From contig JAJDVI010000026.1 of NCBI GenBank assembly GCA_022826195.1, positions 1 to 55,054 on the forward strand: DNA of 55,054 bases. Reading direction: 5' to 3'. Position 1 is the stretch's first letter, and every line of letters begins with the position of its first letter. The notes under the pieces were generated by a model that was not told the DNA's origin, did no database searches, and worked only from the letters and a program-made list of their open reading frames with translations. This stretch comes from Acidobacteriota bacterium. GTDB lineage: Bacteria > Acidobacteriota > Vicinamibacteria > Marinacidobacterales > Marinacidobacteraceae. Shown here one piece after another: positions 41,632-49,577 of this stretch. Both the position numbers and the translations under genes were made by a program.

Positions 41632-42996
41632 ATGGGTAATCGCACGAGCCGCCTCCCAAGGGAGGGTGCACCCGAACCCGACCGGCAGCGCCGCCCGAGG
41701 CGGCGCTTGAGCAGGCCCGGCAGGGCACTCAGCCTGGCGGCATCCGTGGCTGCGGTGATCCTCGGCCTGACACCCCCCGCCGCCGCCCAGAACGGGAACG
41801 GACGGCCCAACGTGTTCTTCGACTGCTCCGGGCCGCGGTGCGACTCCCGCTACTACCGGACCGAGATCACCTGGGTGAACTGGGTCAACGACAAGGAGGA
41901 CTCGAACGTCCACCTGATCATGACGAGCCAGACGACCGGCGCCGGCGGACGGGAGTACCTCCTGCATTTCATCGGTACCGGCGAGCAGGCGAGCTACGAC
42001 GACGAGCACGGCTACCGCGCGCTCCCGACGAACACCGACCGGGAGACGCTGGACGGGATCGTCCACACCATGGAGCTCGGGCTGGCGATGTTTGCGGACG
42101 AGGCCGGCTACCGGGGTCTCATCGCCATCAGCCCGATCGACCGGGAGGAAGCCGCGGTGGCCCGCGGCGTGGTGGCCCGGGACGAGGTGGAGGACCCGTG
42201 GAATCTCTGGGTGTTCCGCGTCGACGGCGAAGTGGGGATCGAAGGCGAGACCAGCGAGCGGCGCACCAGCCTCGAGGGGGGCTTTTCCGCATCGCGGGTG
42301 ACCCCCGACTGGCGCGTCCGGTTCTCGGGGGACATCGAGAACGACCGTCTCTCGATCGAGCTTTCCGACGGGACCTTCGAGGACACCCGCACCAACTGGA
42401 GCTTCGACACCCAGGTCGTGTACGCCCTCCTCGAACACTGGTCGGTCGGGATGGACACGAACACCAGCCGCAACCTGACCTACAACCAGGACCTCCGGGT
42501 CGAACTGTCGCCGGCGCTGGAGTACAGCGTCTTCCCCTACGACGAGGCGACCCGCCGCAGCCTCACCTTCTACTACACGATCGGCCCGGCCTACCGCGAC
42601 TACGCGGAGTCCACGATCTACGGGGAGACCGAGGAGACGCGCTGGGAACAGGCGATGAACGTCCGCTTCGGCCAGCGCCAGCGCTGGGGGAACGCCTCGG
42701 TCAACCTGCGGGGTTCCCACTTCCTGCACGACTTCAAGCAGCGCCTGGTGTCCCTGGGGGGGAACCTCTCCTTCCGGGTCTTCCGGGGTCTCGAACTCGA
42801 GTTCCGGGGCAACGTCTCCCAGGTGAACGACCAGATCTACCTCGCCGCCGAGGAGGCGACCGACGAGGAGGCCCTGCTGCAGCTCCAGCAGCGTCCGACC
42901 GACTTCGACTACCGGATGGAGGTCGGCTTCCAGTTCCGGTTCGGGTCCATCTTCAACAACGTGGTGAACAACCGCTTCCGGCGCCGGCGTTTCTGA
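41632..42996 (+). CDS. Conserved outer-membrane beta-barrel protein
   Basis: This 454-aa protein has a long, basic leader and a hydrophobic signal segment ending in TPPAAAQ (about residue 53). The start of the mature part is striking: VFFDCSGPRCDSRYYRTEITWVN with two Cys, then VHLIMTSQTTGAGG and FIGTGE. From about residue 200 the chain alternates polar and aromatic residues as barrel strands (WRVRFSGDIENDRLSIEL, WSVGMDTNTSRN) and ends in Arg-rich RRRRF. I recall this N-terminal signature from uncharacterised outer-membrane proteins of Acidobacteriota and Bacteroidota. No catalytic role is visible. The ATG at 41632 is only weakly supported, and a start a few codons downstream is possible. Confidence 0.6.
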   Translation: MGNRTSRLPREGAPEPDRQRRPRRRLSRPGRALSLAASVAAVILGLTPPAAAQNGNGRPNVFFDCSGPRCDSRYYRTEITWVNWVNDKEDSNVHLIMTSQTTGAGGREYLLHFIGTGEQASYDDEHGYRALPTNTDRETLDGIVHTMELGLAMFADEAGYRGLIAISPIDREEAAVARGVVARDEVEDPWNLWVFRVDGEVGIEGETSERRTSLEGGFSASRVTPDWRVRFSGDIENDRLSIELSDGTFEDTRTNWSFDTQVVYALLEHWSVGMDTNTSRNLTYNQDLRVELSPALEYSVFPYDEATRRSLTFYYTIGPAYRDYAESTIYGETEETRWEQAMNVRFGQRQRWGNASVNLRGSHFLHDFKQRLVSLGGNLSFRVFRGLELEFRGNVSQVNDQIYLAAEEATDEEALLQLQQRPTDFDYRMEVGFQFRFGSIFNNVVNNRFRRRRF

Positions 42997-43027
42997 GGCT
43001 GGGGCCCGCGGCTGGTCGCCGTTCCCG

Positions 43028-46000
43028 TCAGTACGTTCGGCGGAAACGGAAGTCCACGCCCAGCGAGCCGTCTTCGTCCCGCGTCAGGATCCAGGTGACC
43101 CGGCGCAGCGCGTACTCGACGATGACGATGGCCTCGTCGGCGTCCGAAAGGCTCGACGAATAGCGGACGTTCAGTGCGGGGGTCACCTGCTTGCTGAGGG
43201 TCACCCTCGCCGTCGGATTGCTGAAACGGCCGATCATGTAGGGATCGACGGTGACCCGGTCGATGCCGAACACCCGGCCCGCCCGGCGGCCGAGCATGCC
43301 GGTGAACTGCTGGCTCAGCAGGTTCGTGGCGGAGACCGCGACGGCGGGGTCGTCGGTGCGGCGGGCGCCGAGCAGGCTCGCCTCCGGAACGCCGGAGAGC
43401 AGCTGGAGGATGTCGCTCTCCCGCAGCGGAGGTTCGGAACTCACGTTCGCTTCGATCTCCTCCAGGGTTCCCGATGCGGTCAGCCGCACCCGGTAGTTCC
43501 TGACGTTCGTCTCCGCCGTCACGTCGAACACCGGCTCGATGCTCCGGGGGTCGATGAACTCGGCCCGCCCGGAAACGATCTCGAAACGGTGGGCGCCGAC
43601 GAACAGCTCGCCCTCCACCAGGTCCGCGCGTCCCACCACCGCCGGAGACGCCGCGGTGCCCTGGAGGCCGAAGGCGGCATCCGCATCGAGGCTGAGGATG
43701 GAATTGCGGACCGCGAAGGGAGAATCGGTTTCCACCCGCACGTCCAGCGCCACCTCGCCCAGCAGACCGCCGGTCCCCGGCTCGGCGGAAACGGCGATGC
43801 CGCCTGAATCCGACAGGACGTCCGCCGACAGCTCGTAGTCGCGGCTCCAGACCGCATCGTCGACCCGGACCTCGCCGGAGAGCAGGCGTCCCCCCTGGTC
43901 GCCCACGAGCCGCAGGTCCGCGTTCACCGTGGCGCTGAAGTCGGCGGGGTAGCGAAACCGGACGCCTTCGAGTTGAAGCCGCAGATCGCTGGCCCCGAGT
44001 TCCGCGCCCCCAACGAGGACCTCACCCGACACGGCCAGGTCGCCGGAAGCGAGCCGGCCGTTCAGCCCTTCGATCCTCAGCGTCCGCTGGTCGAAGGCCA
44101 CCAGGCCGTTCAGCCCGCTCAAGCCGTGCGGAAACCCGTCGAAGCGGAAGGAACCGTCCTCGATGGCGGCGGTGCCGAACATCTCGGGTTCCGCCAGGGA
44201 GCCGGCAACGGAAACCTCGAGGGCCAACCCACCGTCCGCGGTCAGGCCGGCGACGAACGGCTCGGCCCCCCGCAGCGAAGCGTGCCCGCGCATGGTCAGG
44301 TCGAGCCGCTCCTCCCCGAGGTCGACGGAACCGGCCGCCGCGAGTTCACCGTCGGGATGGAGGAGGCGGAACTCCTCCACCTCGACGACGCCGTCCTCCA
44401 TCACGATGCGGGCCGGGCCGCCCGATTCGGCGACGAACTCCGGTGCCTCGATCCTCAGGCTCTCGAGGGTCGCCTCGGCCGCCATCCACTCGTCGAGGGG
44501 ATCCTCGATGCGGAAGCCGCCCGTCCCGTTGACCACCATGGAGATTCCCCGCTCTTCGGGCTCGGCGACGAGAAACGAGGCGACGTCCAGCTCCCGCAGG
44601 GTGACCGTCCCGGCCATCTCGGCCTCCAGCGTCCCCGCCAGCCGGAACGCCGCCGCTCCGGAGTCCAGCGCGCCGCCCGCCTCGAAGCGCTCGCCCGTGA
44701 CCGAGGCCTCGACGCTGCCGGGGCCGAGCCCCGCGTCGAGCACCGCGACGGCGGGAATCCGCCCTTCCAGGCGGAGTTCCGGAACGTCCAGATCGCCTCC
44801 GATCTCCGCCCGGAAGTCGGAGCGCAGCGCGATCCAGTCCAGCTCCAGCCCCGGCGCCAGCGGATAGTCCCGGCCGGTGACGGCGCCTTCCATCGTCCAG
44901 TCCAGGAGGTCGATGGTGAGTTCGCCCTCGGCGCTTCCCCCGCGGAAGACCGCGGTCAGCGGCGCCAGGCGGACCGACGCGCCGTCCAGGCTCCAGCCGA
45001 TGGAGAGCTCGTCGAAAGGCTGTTCCAGAAAGGTCCCGGCGGAGCCGGTCACCAGCCCGCCGCCGTGGTAGCGCTCGCCGCGCCGCACCGTATGGCTCCG
45101 GCCGCTGACGGCGCCTTCGGCCTCGAGGTCCCATTCGAGGAAGTCCACGATCTCCCGAATGTCCCAGCGGTCCCACGCGGCGTCGAACTCGAAGTCCGGA
45201 AACGCGGCGTCGCCGCGGTCGAAGACCCCGGAGGCGGAGATCGTTCCTTCGCCGGCGCGGGCGCTCAGGCTCTCCAGCCGGACCGCCGCGGGGCGGATCT
45301 CCGCCGCCGCCGCCAGCGTCTCGGTGTGGAAGGTGGAGAAGCGCAACCCCTGCCCCTCGACGGCGCCCGCGATCACCAGATCGGGCCAGGAGCCCTCGAC
45401 GGCTCCCTCGAACCGGGCGGCGCCGGACACGTCCCAGGCGGTGGTCTCCGGATCCTCGCCGAAGACCACCCGCCAGAACTCCTGCTGCACGGAGTCCACT
45501 TCGGCGGCGTCGCCCGTGACGCCGCTCACCACGAAGTCGGCGCTGCCGGCGCGCGGGTAGCGGCCCTCGAGCGTCGCCTGGAAGGCCGCGCCCTCGGCCG
45601 TGAGCCGCCGGACCACGACGGCCTTTTCGTCCACGGCCAGCGCCGCCTCGAAACCGAGCGGCAACGCGCCGGGCCCGGCCTCCGGCCTCGCGCCGGTCGC
45701 CTCGATCGTCCCCGTAGCCAGTAGAGGATCCGCGAGCGGGACCCGCAGCTCGGCGTCCAGGCTGACTCGGGAACCGAGCGCGGTCGGCGTCCCGAAGACT
45801 CCCTCGAGGGCGCGGGATAGCGATCCGTCCCGGAGGGTCAGCGCGACCTCCGCCGGGTTCTCCCCGGACGGCGGCGCCTGAAGCACGTGCAGGGTGGCCG
45901 CGCCCCCGGAGACGAACCCCTCGGAGGCGGAGACTTCGAGGCGGCCCGGGTCCCAGTGGACGAGCGCCTTCCAGTCGCGGAGCGGCACGCCGTAGAGGCG

Positions 46001-46921
46001 GCTGCCCGGGAGCGCGAACTCCCCGTCCAGCGCGAACCCGTCCTCCCCGAACCCCGCGGTCCCGTCGAAACGCATCCACGGGTCCCCCGCGGTGTCGATC
46101 GCCTCGACGCCAAGCAGGGAACGGGCGAGCCCGCCAGCGTCGCCGATGGCGGCGACCCGGAACTCGCCCGCCGGGCCTCCGCCCAGATCCAGCGACCCGT
46201 CCAGGTCCACCTCCAGGAGGTCGGATCGAAGCCCCAGCCGGTCCAGGTGGAGCGTGTTCTCGCGGACGCGGAACTCCGCGTCCAGCGCCAGCGGGAGCTG
46301 CGGCTGTTCCCGGAGGCGGACCACCCCCAACCCGGACCGGATCTCCCCGTCCACGCTGCCCGCCTCCCCCACCCGGAAGGCGACGGCCACGTCGTCCACC
46401 CGGACTTCCCACGGCGTGGGAAGACTCCGGTAGCCGATCGTCGTCCCCGCGACCGAGATGCGGTCCGACGAGAACGACAGCCGGGCCGCGAGCGCTTCGA
46501 ACCCGGGTCCGGACGGGGCGGGGGCGGCGCGCGGCGGACCCCCGTCGTCCAGTCCCCGGAAGCTGAGCCCCTCGATCGCCAGGCTCTCGAAATGGAGTCG
46601 CGCCCGGAGCAGAGACCACAGACCCAGATCCCCGCGAACCTCACCGACCGCGAGGACCGGGGGCGCGGGGCCCGCATCCACCGGGTCGCTCCCCACCTGC
46701 AAGCCGCGCACGACGAATGCGCCCTCCGGAAGCGAGATCCGCAGGCCGGCGGCGGCGACCGGACGGCCGAGCGCCGCGGAGAGCCGGGAGGTGCCGAAGG
46801 CCAGCAGCCGGTCCTCGTCGATCGCGAGGGCGAGGACGGCCGCGAGGGCGGCGAGCAACCCGAGCAGGCATCCGGCGAGGACGAGCCCGGCGCGGCGGAA
46901 CCGGCGGCGGGAAGCGGACAC
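43028..46921 (-). CDS. tamB: TamB/DUF490-family AsmA-like envelope protein
   Basis: This 1297-aa protein is anchored by one N-terminal membrane helix (about residues 11-33). An AsmA-like start (SRLSAALGRPVAAAGLRI) is followed by a very long beta-taco region of hydrophobic, repetitive strands (for example LRLEGRIPAVAVLDAGLG). The conserved TamB domain makes up the last 350 residues, with VDDAVWSRDYEL and ASGTLEEIEANVSSEPPLRESDILQLLSG, and a terminal FRFRRTY. Such proteins span the periplasm and carry lipids or assist outer-membrane assembly. The start is GTG at 46921, 6 nt after the phosphoesterase stop, so it is last in the operon. An Omp85-like barrel, the usual TamA-type partner, is encoded upstream in the same operon. 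Confidence 0.9.
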   Translation of the reverse strand: MSASRRRFRRAGLVLAGCLLGLLAALAAVLALAIDEDRLLAFGTSRLSAALGRPVAAAGLRISLPEGAFVVRGLQVGSDPVDAGPAPPVLAVGEVRGDLGLWSLLRARLHFESLAIEGLSFRGLDDGGPPRAAPAPSGPGFEALAARLSFSSDRISVAGTTIGYRSLPTPWEVRVDDVAVAFRVGEAGSVDGEIRSGLGVVRLREQPQLPLALDAEFRVRENTLHLDRLGLRSDLLEVDLDGSLDLGGGPAGEFRVAAIGDAGGLARSLLGVEAIDTAGDPWMRFDGTAGFGEDGFALDGEFALPGSRLYGVPLRDWKALVHWDPGRLEVSASEGFVSGGAATLHVLQAPPSGENPAEVALTLRDGSLSRALEGVFGTPTALGSRVSLDAELRVPLADPLLATGTIEATGARPEAGPGALPLGFEAALAVDEKAVVVRRLTAEGAAFQATLEGRYPRAGSADFVVSGVTGDAAEVDSVQQEFWRVVFGEDPETTAWDVSGAARFEGAVEGSWPDLVIAGAVEGQGLRFSTFHTETLAAAAEIRPAAVRLESLSARAGEGTISASGVFDRGDAAFPDFEFDAAWDRWDIREIVDFLEWDLEAEGAVSGRSHTVRRGERYHGGGLVTGSAGTFLEQPFDELSIGWSLDGASVRLAPLTAVFRGGSAEGELTIDLLDWTMEGAVTGRDYPLAPGLELDWIALRSDFRAEIGGDLDVPELRLEGRIPAVAVLDAGLGPGSVEASVTGERFEAGGALDSGAAAFRLAGTLEAEMAGTVTLRELDVASFLVAEPEERGISMVVNGTGGFRIEDPLDEWMAAEATLESLRIEAPEFVAESGGPARIVMEDGVVEVEEFRLLHPDGELAAAGSVDLGEERLDLTMRGHASLRGAEPFVAGLTADGGLALEVSVAGSLAEPEMFGTAAIEDGSFRFDGFPHGLSGLNGLVAFDQRTLRIEGLNGRLASGDLAVSGEVLVGGAELGASDLRLQLEGVRFRYPADFSATVNADLRLVGDQGGRLLSGEVRVDDAVWSRDYELSADVLSDSGGIAVSAEPGTGGLLGEVALDVRVETDSPFAVRNSILSLDADAAFGLQGTAASPAVVGRADLVEGELFVGAHRFEIVSGRAEFIDPRSIEPVFDVTAETNVRNYRVRLTASGTLEEIEANVSSEPPLRESDILQLLSGVPEASLLGARRTDDPAVAVSATNLLSQQFTGMLGRRAGRVFGIDRVTVDPYMIGRFSNPTARVTLSKQVTPALNVRYSSSLSDADEAIVIVEYALRRVTWILTRDEDGSLGVDFRFRRTY

Positions 46922-46927
46922 GAAGGG

Positions 46928-47977
46928 CTAGCCCGGCGAACACGGCCCGCCGGCGAACTCCCCGTCCGCGGGATCGCCGCGCCCGAAGCTCCCGCGATCG
47001 CGGATCTCCCCCTCCGCGTCGATGGCGCAGTAGCCGAAACGGTCCCCGGTCGCCTGCACGTAGACGAAGTGGTTGAAGGCGCCGCGGTCCTCCCGGCGGA
47101 GCGTGCGTTCGTCGTTCCGCGCGGAGTCCGGCTTCTTTCCCCCGGCGCCGGTCACGAAGTAGCGGATCCCGCGCTGCGGCCGGAGCCGCGCGTAAAGGTG
47201 CTGGTGGCCCTGGAACACGGCGTCCACGCCGTGTTGTGTGAAGATCGGCTCGAGCTCGGACCGCAGCACCTCGTCGTCATCCCGGCAGATCAACCCGAGC
47301 CACTGGCACCGGGCCGGCGCGTACATCGTCCCGTGCATGGCCACCACCTTCCAGCGGGCCCGCGAGGCGCGCAGGGCCCCGGCGATCCAGCGGAGCTGCG
47401 GCTCGTCCGTTCCGACCTCGAGCTTCGTGTCGTCCTTGCCCAGCGTGTTCGAGTCGAGCACGAAGACCTCGGCCAGCGGGGCCCGCGAAGGCCCGCTCCC
47501 CGGGATCTCGACCGAGTAGTAGCGGGAGCCGTCCCGATAGCCGAACTCCGGCGTCGCCAGGTGGGCGTCCACCTCGCAGTCCCGAGCGAGCGCGTAAGCC
47601 GATCCATCCCGGGGAACCGGCCGTACACCCGACTCGCCGCATCGCTCCACGTCGTGGTTGCCGAGCGCGGCGTGGATCCGGACTCCCCGGGAGAGCGCGC
47701 CGCGGTAGACGTCAAGGAATCTGCTTCCGATGAAGCGCGCCTCGCCATGCTCGTACACGTTGTCTCCGAGCAGGAAGATGTGCGAGACCGCGGCCGCTTC
47801 GGCGGTGCGCCGGATCTGCGCCGCCACGCTCCGGGCCCGCTCGTCGCCGGTGCCGGTGTCGCCGACCAGGATGAACCGCGCCGCGTCCGCCGGGTCCGGG
47901 GACCGCGTGCCCGACATCAGGACCGCCGGCAGGAACGCGGCCGCGCCGAGCGCGAGGAGGGTTCGGCGCTTGCGCAT
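46928..47977 (-). CDS. Secreted calcineurin-like metallophosphoesterase
   Basis: This 349-aa secreted phosphatase has a basic leader with a hydrophobic segment (about residues 4-22). The full metallophosphoesterase set follows: GDTG, GDNVYEHG, GNHD, MHGT and GHQH. These bind two metals and hydrolyse phosphate esters. The pattern resembles purple acid phosphatases or Ptp1/tartrate-resistant acid phosphatase. Extra Cys pairs suggest disulfides in the periplasm. It lies 10 nt after the SdiA-regulated-like gene and 6 nt before tamB. The kinase-like protein in the same operon suggests paired phosphoryl addition and removal. Confidence 0.9.
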   Translation of the reverse strand: MRKRRTLLALGAAAFLPAVLMSGTRSPDPADAARFILVGDTGTGDERARSVAAQIRRTAEAAAVSHIFLLGDNVYEHGEARFIGSRFLDVYRGALSRGVRIHAALGNHDVERCGESGVRPVPRDGSAYALARDCEVDAHLATPEFGYRDGSRYYSVEIPGSGPSRAPLAEVFVLDSNTLGKDDTKLEVGTDEPQLRWIAGALRASRARWKVVAMHGTMYAPARCQWLGLICRDDDEVLRSELEPIFTQHGVDAVFQGHQHLYARLRPQRGIRYFVTGAGGKKPDSARNDERTLRREDRGAFNHFVYVQATGDRFGYCAIDAEGEIRDRGSFGRGDPADGEFAGGPCSPG

Positions 47978-47986
47978 GGGCTCGGG

Positions 47987-48835
47987 TCAGGGCTCCGGCG
48001 CGGGATAGACGGTCAGCGTTCCTCTCGCCCTTCCCCCTTCGTCGGCGACGATCAGGGCGCCGTCCGGAGCGAACGCAATGCCCTCGATCTGGCGATGCCA
48101 CGGGGCTTCGAACCGCCTGACGTCCAGGACCTGCCCCTCCGGAGTCACCTCCGCGATGGCGGCCTGCCGGGCCGCGACCACGAACCAGTTCCCCGAGACC
48201 GGGTGCCGCTCGACTCCCGAGGGCTGGAACCGGTTGGCCCCGATGCGCCGGGCGAAGTCGGCGACCGGGACCACGGTCCGCTCGCGCAACGCTTTCTCGT
48301 CGATCGACCAGCGATACATCGCCAACTCCCCGAGAAGATCATCACTGCGGGCGTTCTTGCACATCAGCACGAGCTCCCGCCGGCCTTCGTCGTACGCGAG
48401 GCCCTCGATCTCGCAGTCGCGCCCGGCCCCCGTGGCGTAGACCTGGAAGAGCACCGATGCGCCGTCGGCTCCCTCGCGGCACTCGTAGAGCCGGCCGGCG
48501 CTCGTCACCAGGTAGATCCGGCCCTCGGCCACCGCGATGCCCTCGAAGTCGTCGGCGACCGGGTCCCCCACGTCCGCCAGTTGGAACTCCTTCACCACCG
48601 ACCCGTCGCGCGCGTCGATCTCGAAGACGATGCCGGCCTCGTCGTTGTGCGCGAGCAGCCGGTGGTCGGCGGTCGTCGCCAGACCGGAGATCTCCCGGAG
48701 GCGCCGCGGGAGTTCCCGGGGCGCGGCCTCGTCCGCCCGCAGTCCGTAGTCCTCGAGGCGGACTCCCCGCTGCACTCCCGCCGATGTCCCGGTCAGGGAC
48801 AGCAGACCGAGCGTCGCGGCGAGCAGGACTCTCAA
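47987..48835 (-). CDS. SdiA-regulated-like secreted beta-propeller
   Basis: This 282-aa protein has a signal peptide (about residues 1-20: LLAATLGLLSLTGTSAG), then propeller blades: REISGLATTADHRLLAHNDEAG, DFEGIAVAEGRIYLVTSAG, CEIEGLAYDEGRRELVLMCK, and IEGIAFAPDGALIVADEGG. This matches the SdiA-regulated/esterase-like fold. The start is TTG at 48835 with a weak ribosome-binding site; the spacing from the DUF4956 gene is 19 nt. Enzymatic activity in this family is unproven, and a structural or binding role is equally likely. Confidence 0.7.
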   Translation of the reverse strand: MRVLLAATLGLLSLTGTSAGVQRGVRLEDYGLRADEAAPRELPRRLREISGLATTADHRLLAHNDEAGIVFEIDARDGSVVKEFQLADVGDPVADDFEGIAVAEGRIYLVTSAGRLYECREGADGASVLFQVYATGAGRDCEIEGLAYDEGRRELVLMCKNARSDDLLGELAMYRWSIDEKALRERTVVPVADFARRIGANRFQPSGVERHPVSGNWFVVAARQAAIAEVTPEGQVLDVRRFEAPWHRQIEGIAFAPDGALIVADEGGRARGTLTVYPAPEP

Positions 48836-48854
48836 CCGCGGGGTTCTCCGTACG

Positions 48855-49559
48855 TCACTTGGCCCTGGCCTTGCCGCCCGCTTCCGGCGCCGCTTCCAGT
48901 TCGTCCGGAGGCACGAGCCTCCACCCGGACAGCACCGCGGGTTTCGCTCCGAAGTTGCTCTTCCACACCGCCAGCGAGATCACCACGAAGATCAGCGACG
49001 CGAGGTAGGCCACGGTGGTGAGCTGGGTGCCGGCCGCCAGCCCGATCCCGATGGCCATCAGCATGTAGACGGCGTCCGTGGGTTCGTTGAGCGAGGCCCG
49101 GAAACGGACCGCGGCCACGATGCCCGCCAGGCCGAAAGCGAGGGCCACGCTGCCCTTGACGAGGAACACCACCAGCGCGATGGCGATCGGGATCACGAGG
49201 AGGGTGTGCGCGAAGGACTGGCTGTACTTCTTTTTCTGGCGGGTCCACCGGTACACCCAGGTGATCGGCAGGGTGACCCCGAAGGCGAGGATCAACGCGA
49301 CGACCACCGGGACCGTGTGCGACGGATCGATCAACAGGTTGATGCCCTCCTGATCCGCCAACTGGCCGAGCCCCGACTGGATGTCCTCGAACACCTCCGA
49401 AACGTCCGCGCCGGCATCGGACAGCGTCCCGATGAAGAAGCGGTCCCGTTCCTGGGAGACGTAGTAGCGCATCCGCGGCAGGAAATGGAACGCGCCGGCG
49501 AGGAACCCGAGCCAGGAGAGGTAGTAGAGACCGAGACGGACGAGGATGTTGTTGAGCAT
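48855..49559 (-). CDS. DUF4956 inner-membrane protein
   Basis: This 234-aa protein has four or five membrane helices (about residues 8-28, 83-103, 120-160 as two, and 170-195) and a short cytoplasmic tail. The family signature KGSVALAFGLAGIVAAVRF followed by RASLNEPTDAVYMLMAIGIG is intact. DUF4956 proteins are commonly encoded next to VTC-like polyphosphate polymerases; no such gene is adjacent here. AGGAG precedes the ATG at 49559, 18 nt after the barrel gene stop. In this operon it may link inner-membrane phosphate or polyphosphate chemistry to the envelope proteins. That is inference. Confidence 0.82.
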   Translation of the reverse strand: MLNNILVRLGLYYLSWLGFLAGAFHFLPRMRYYVSQERDRFFIGTLSDAGADVSEVFEDIQSGLGQLADQEGINLLIDPSHTVPVVVALILAFGVTLPITWVYRWTRQKKKYSQSFAHTLLVIPIAIALVVFLVKGSVALAFGLAGIVAAVRFRASLNEPTDAVYMLMAIGIGLAAGTQLTTVAYLASLIFVVISLAVWKSNFGAKPAVLSGWRLVPPDELEAAPEAGGKARAK

Positions 49560-49577
49560 GCGCCTTCTCCTGCTTCG

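Noticed and set aside
45887..49021. Very long plus-strand open frame opposite tamB and the phosphoesterase
   Set aside because: It is antisense to genes with clear domains and is composed of Arg/Pro/Gly-rich sequence, an artefact of high GC.
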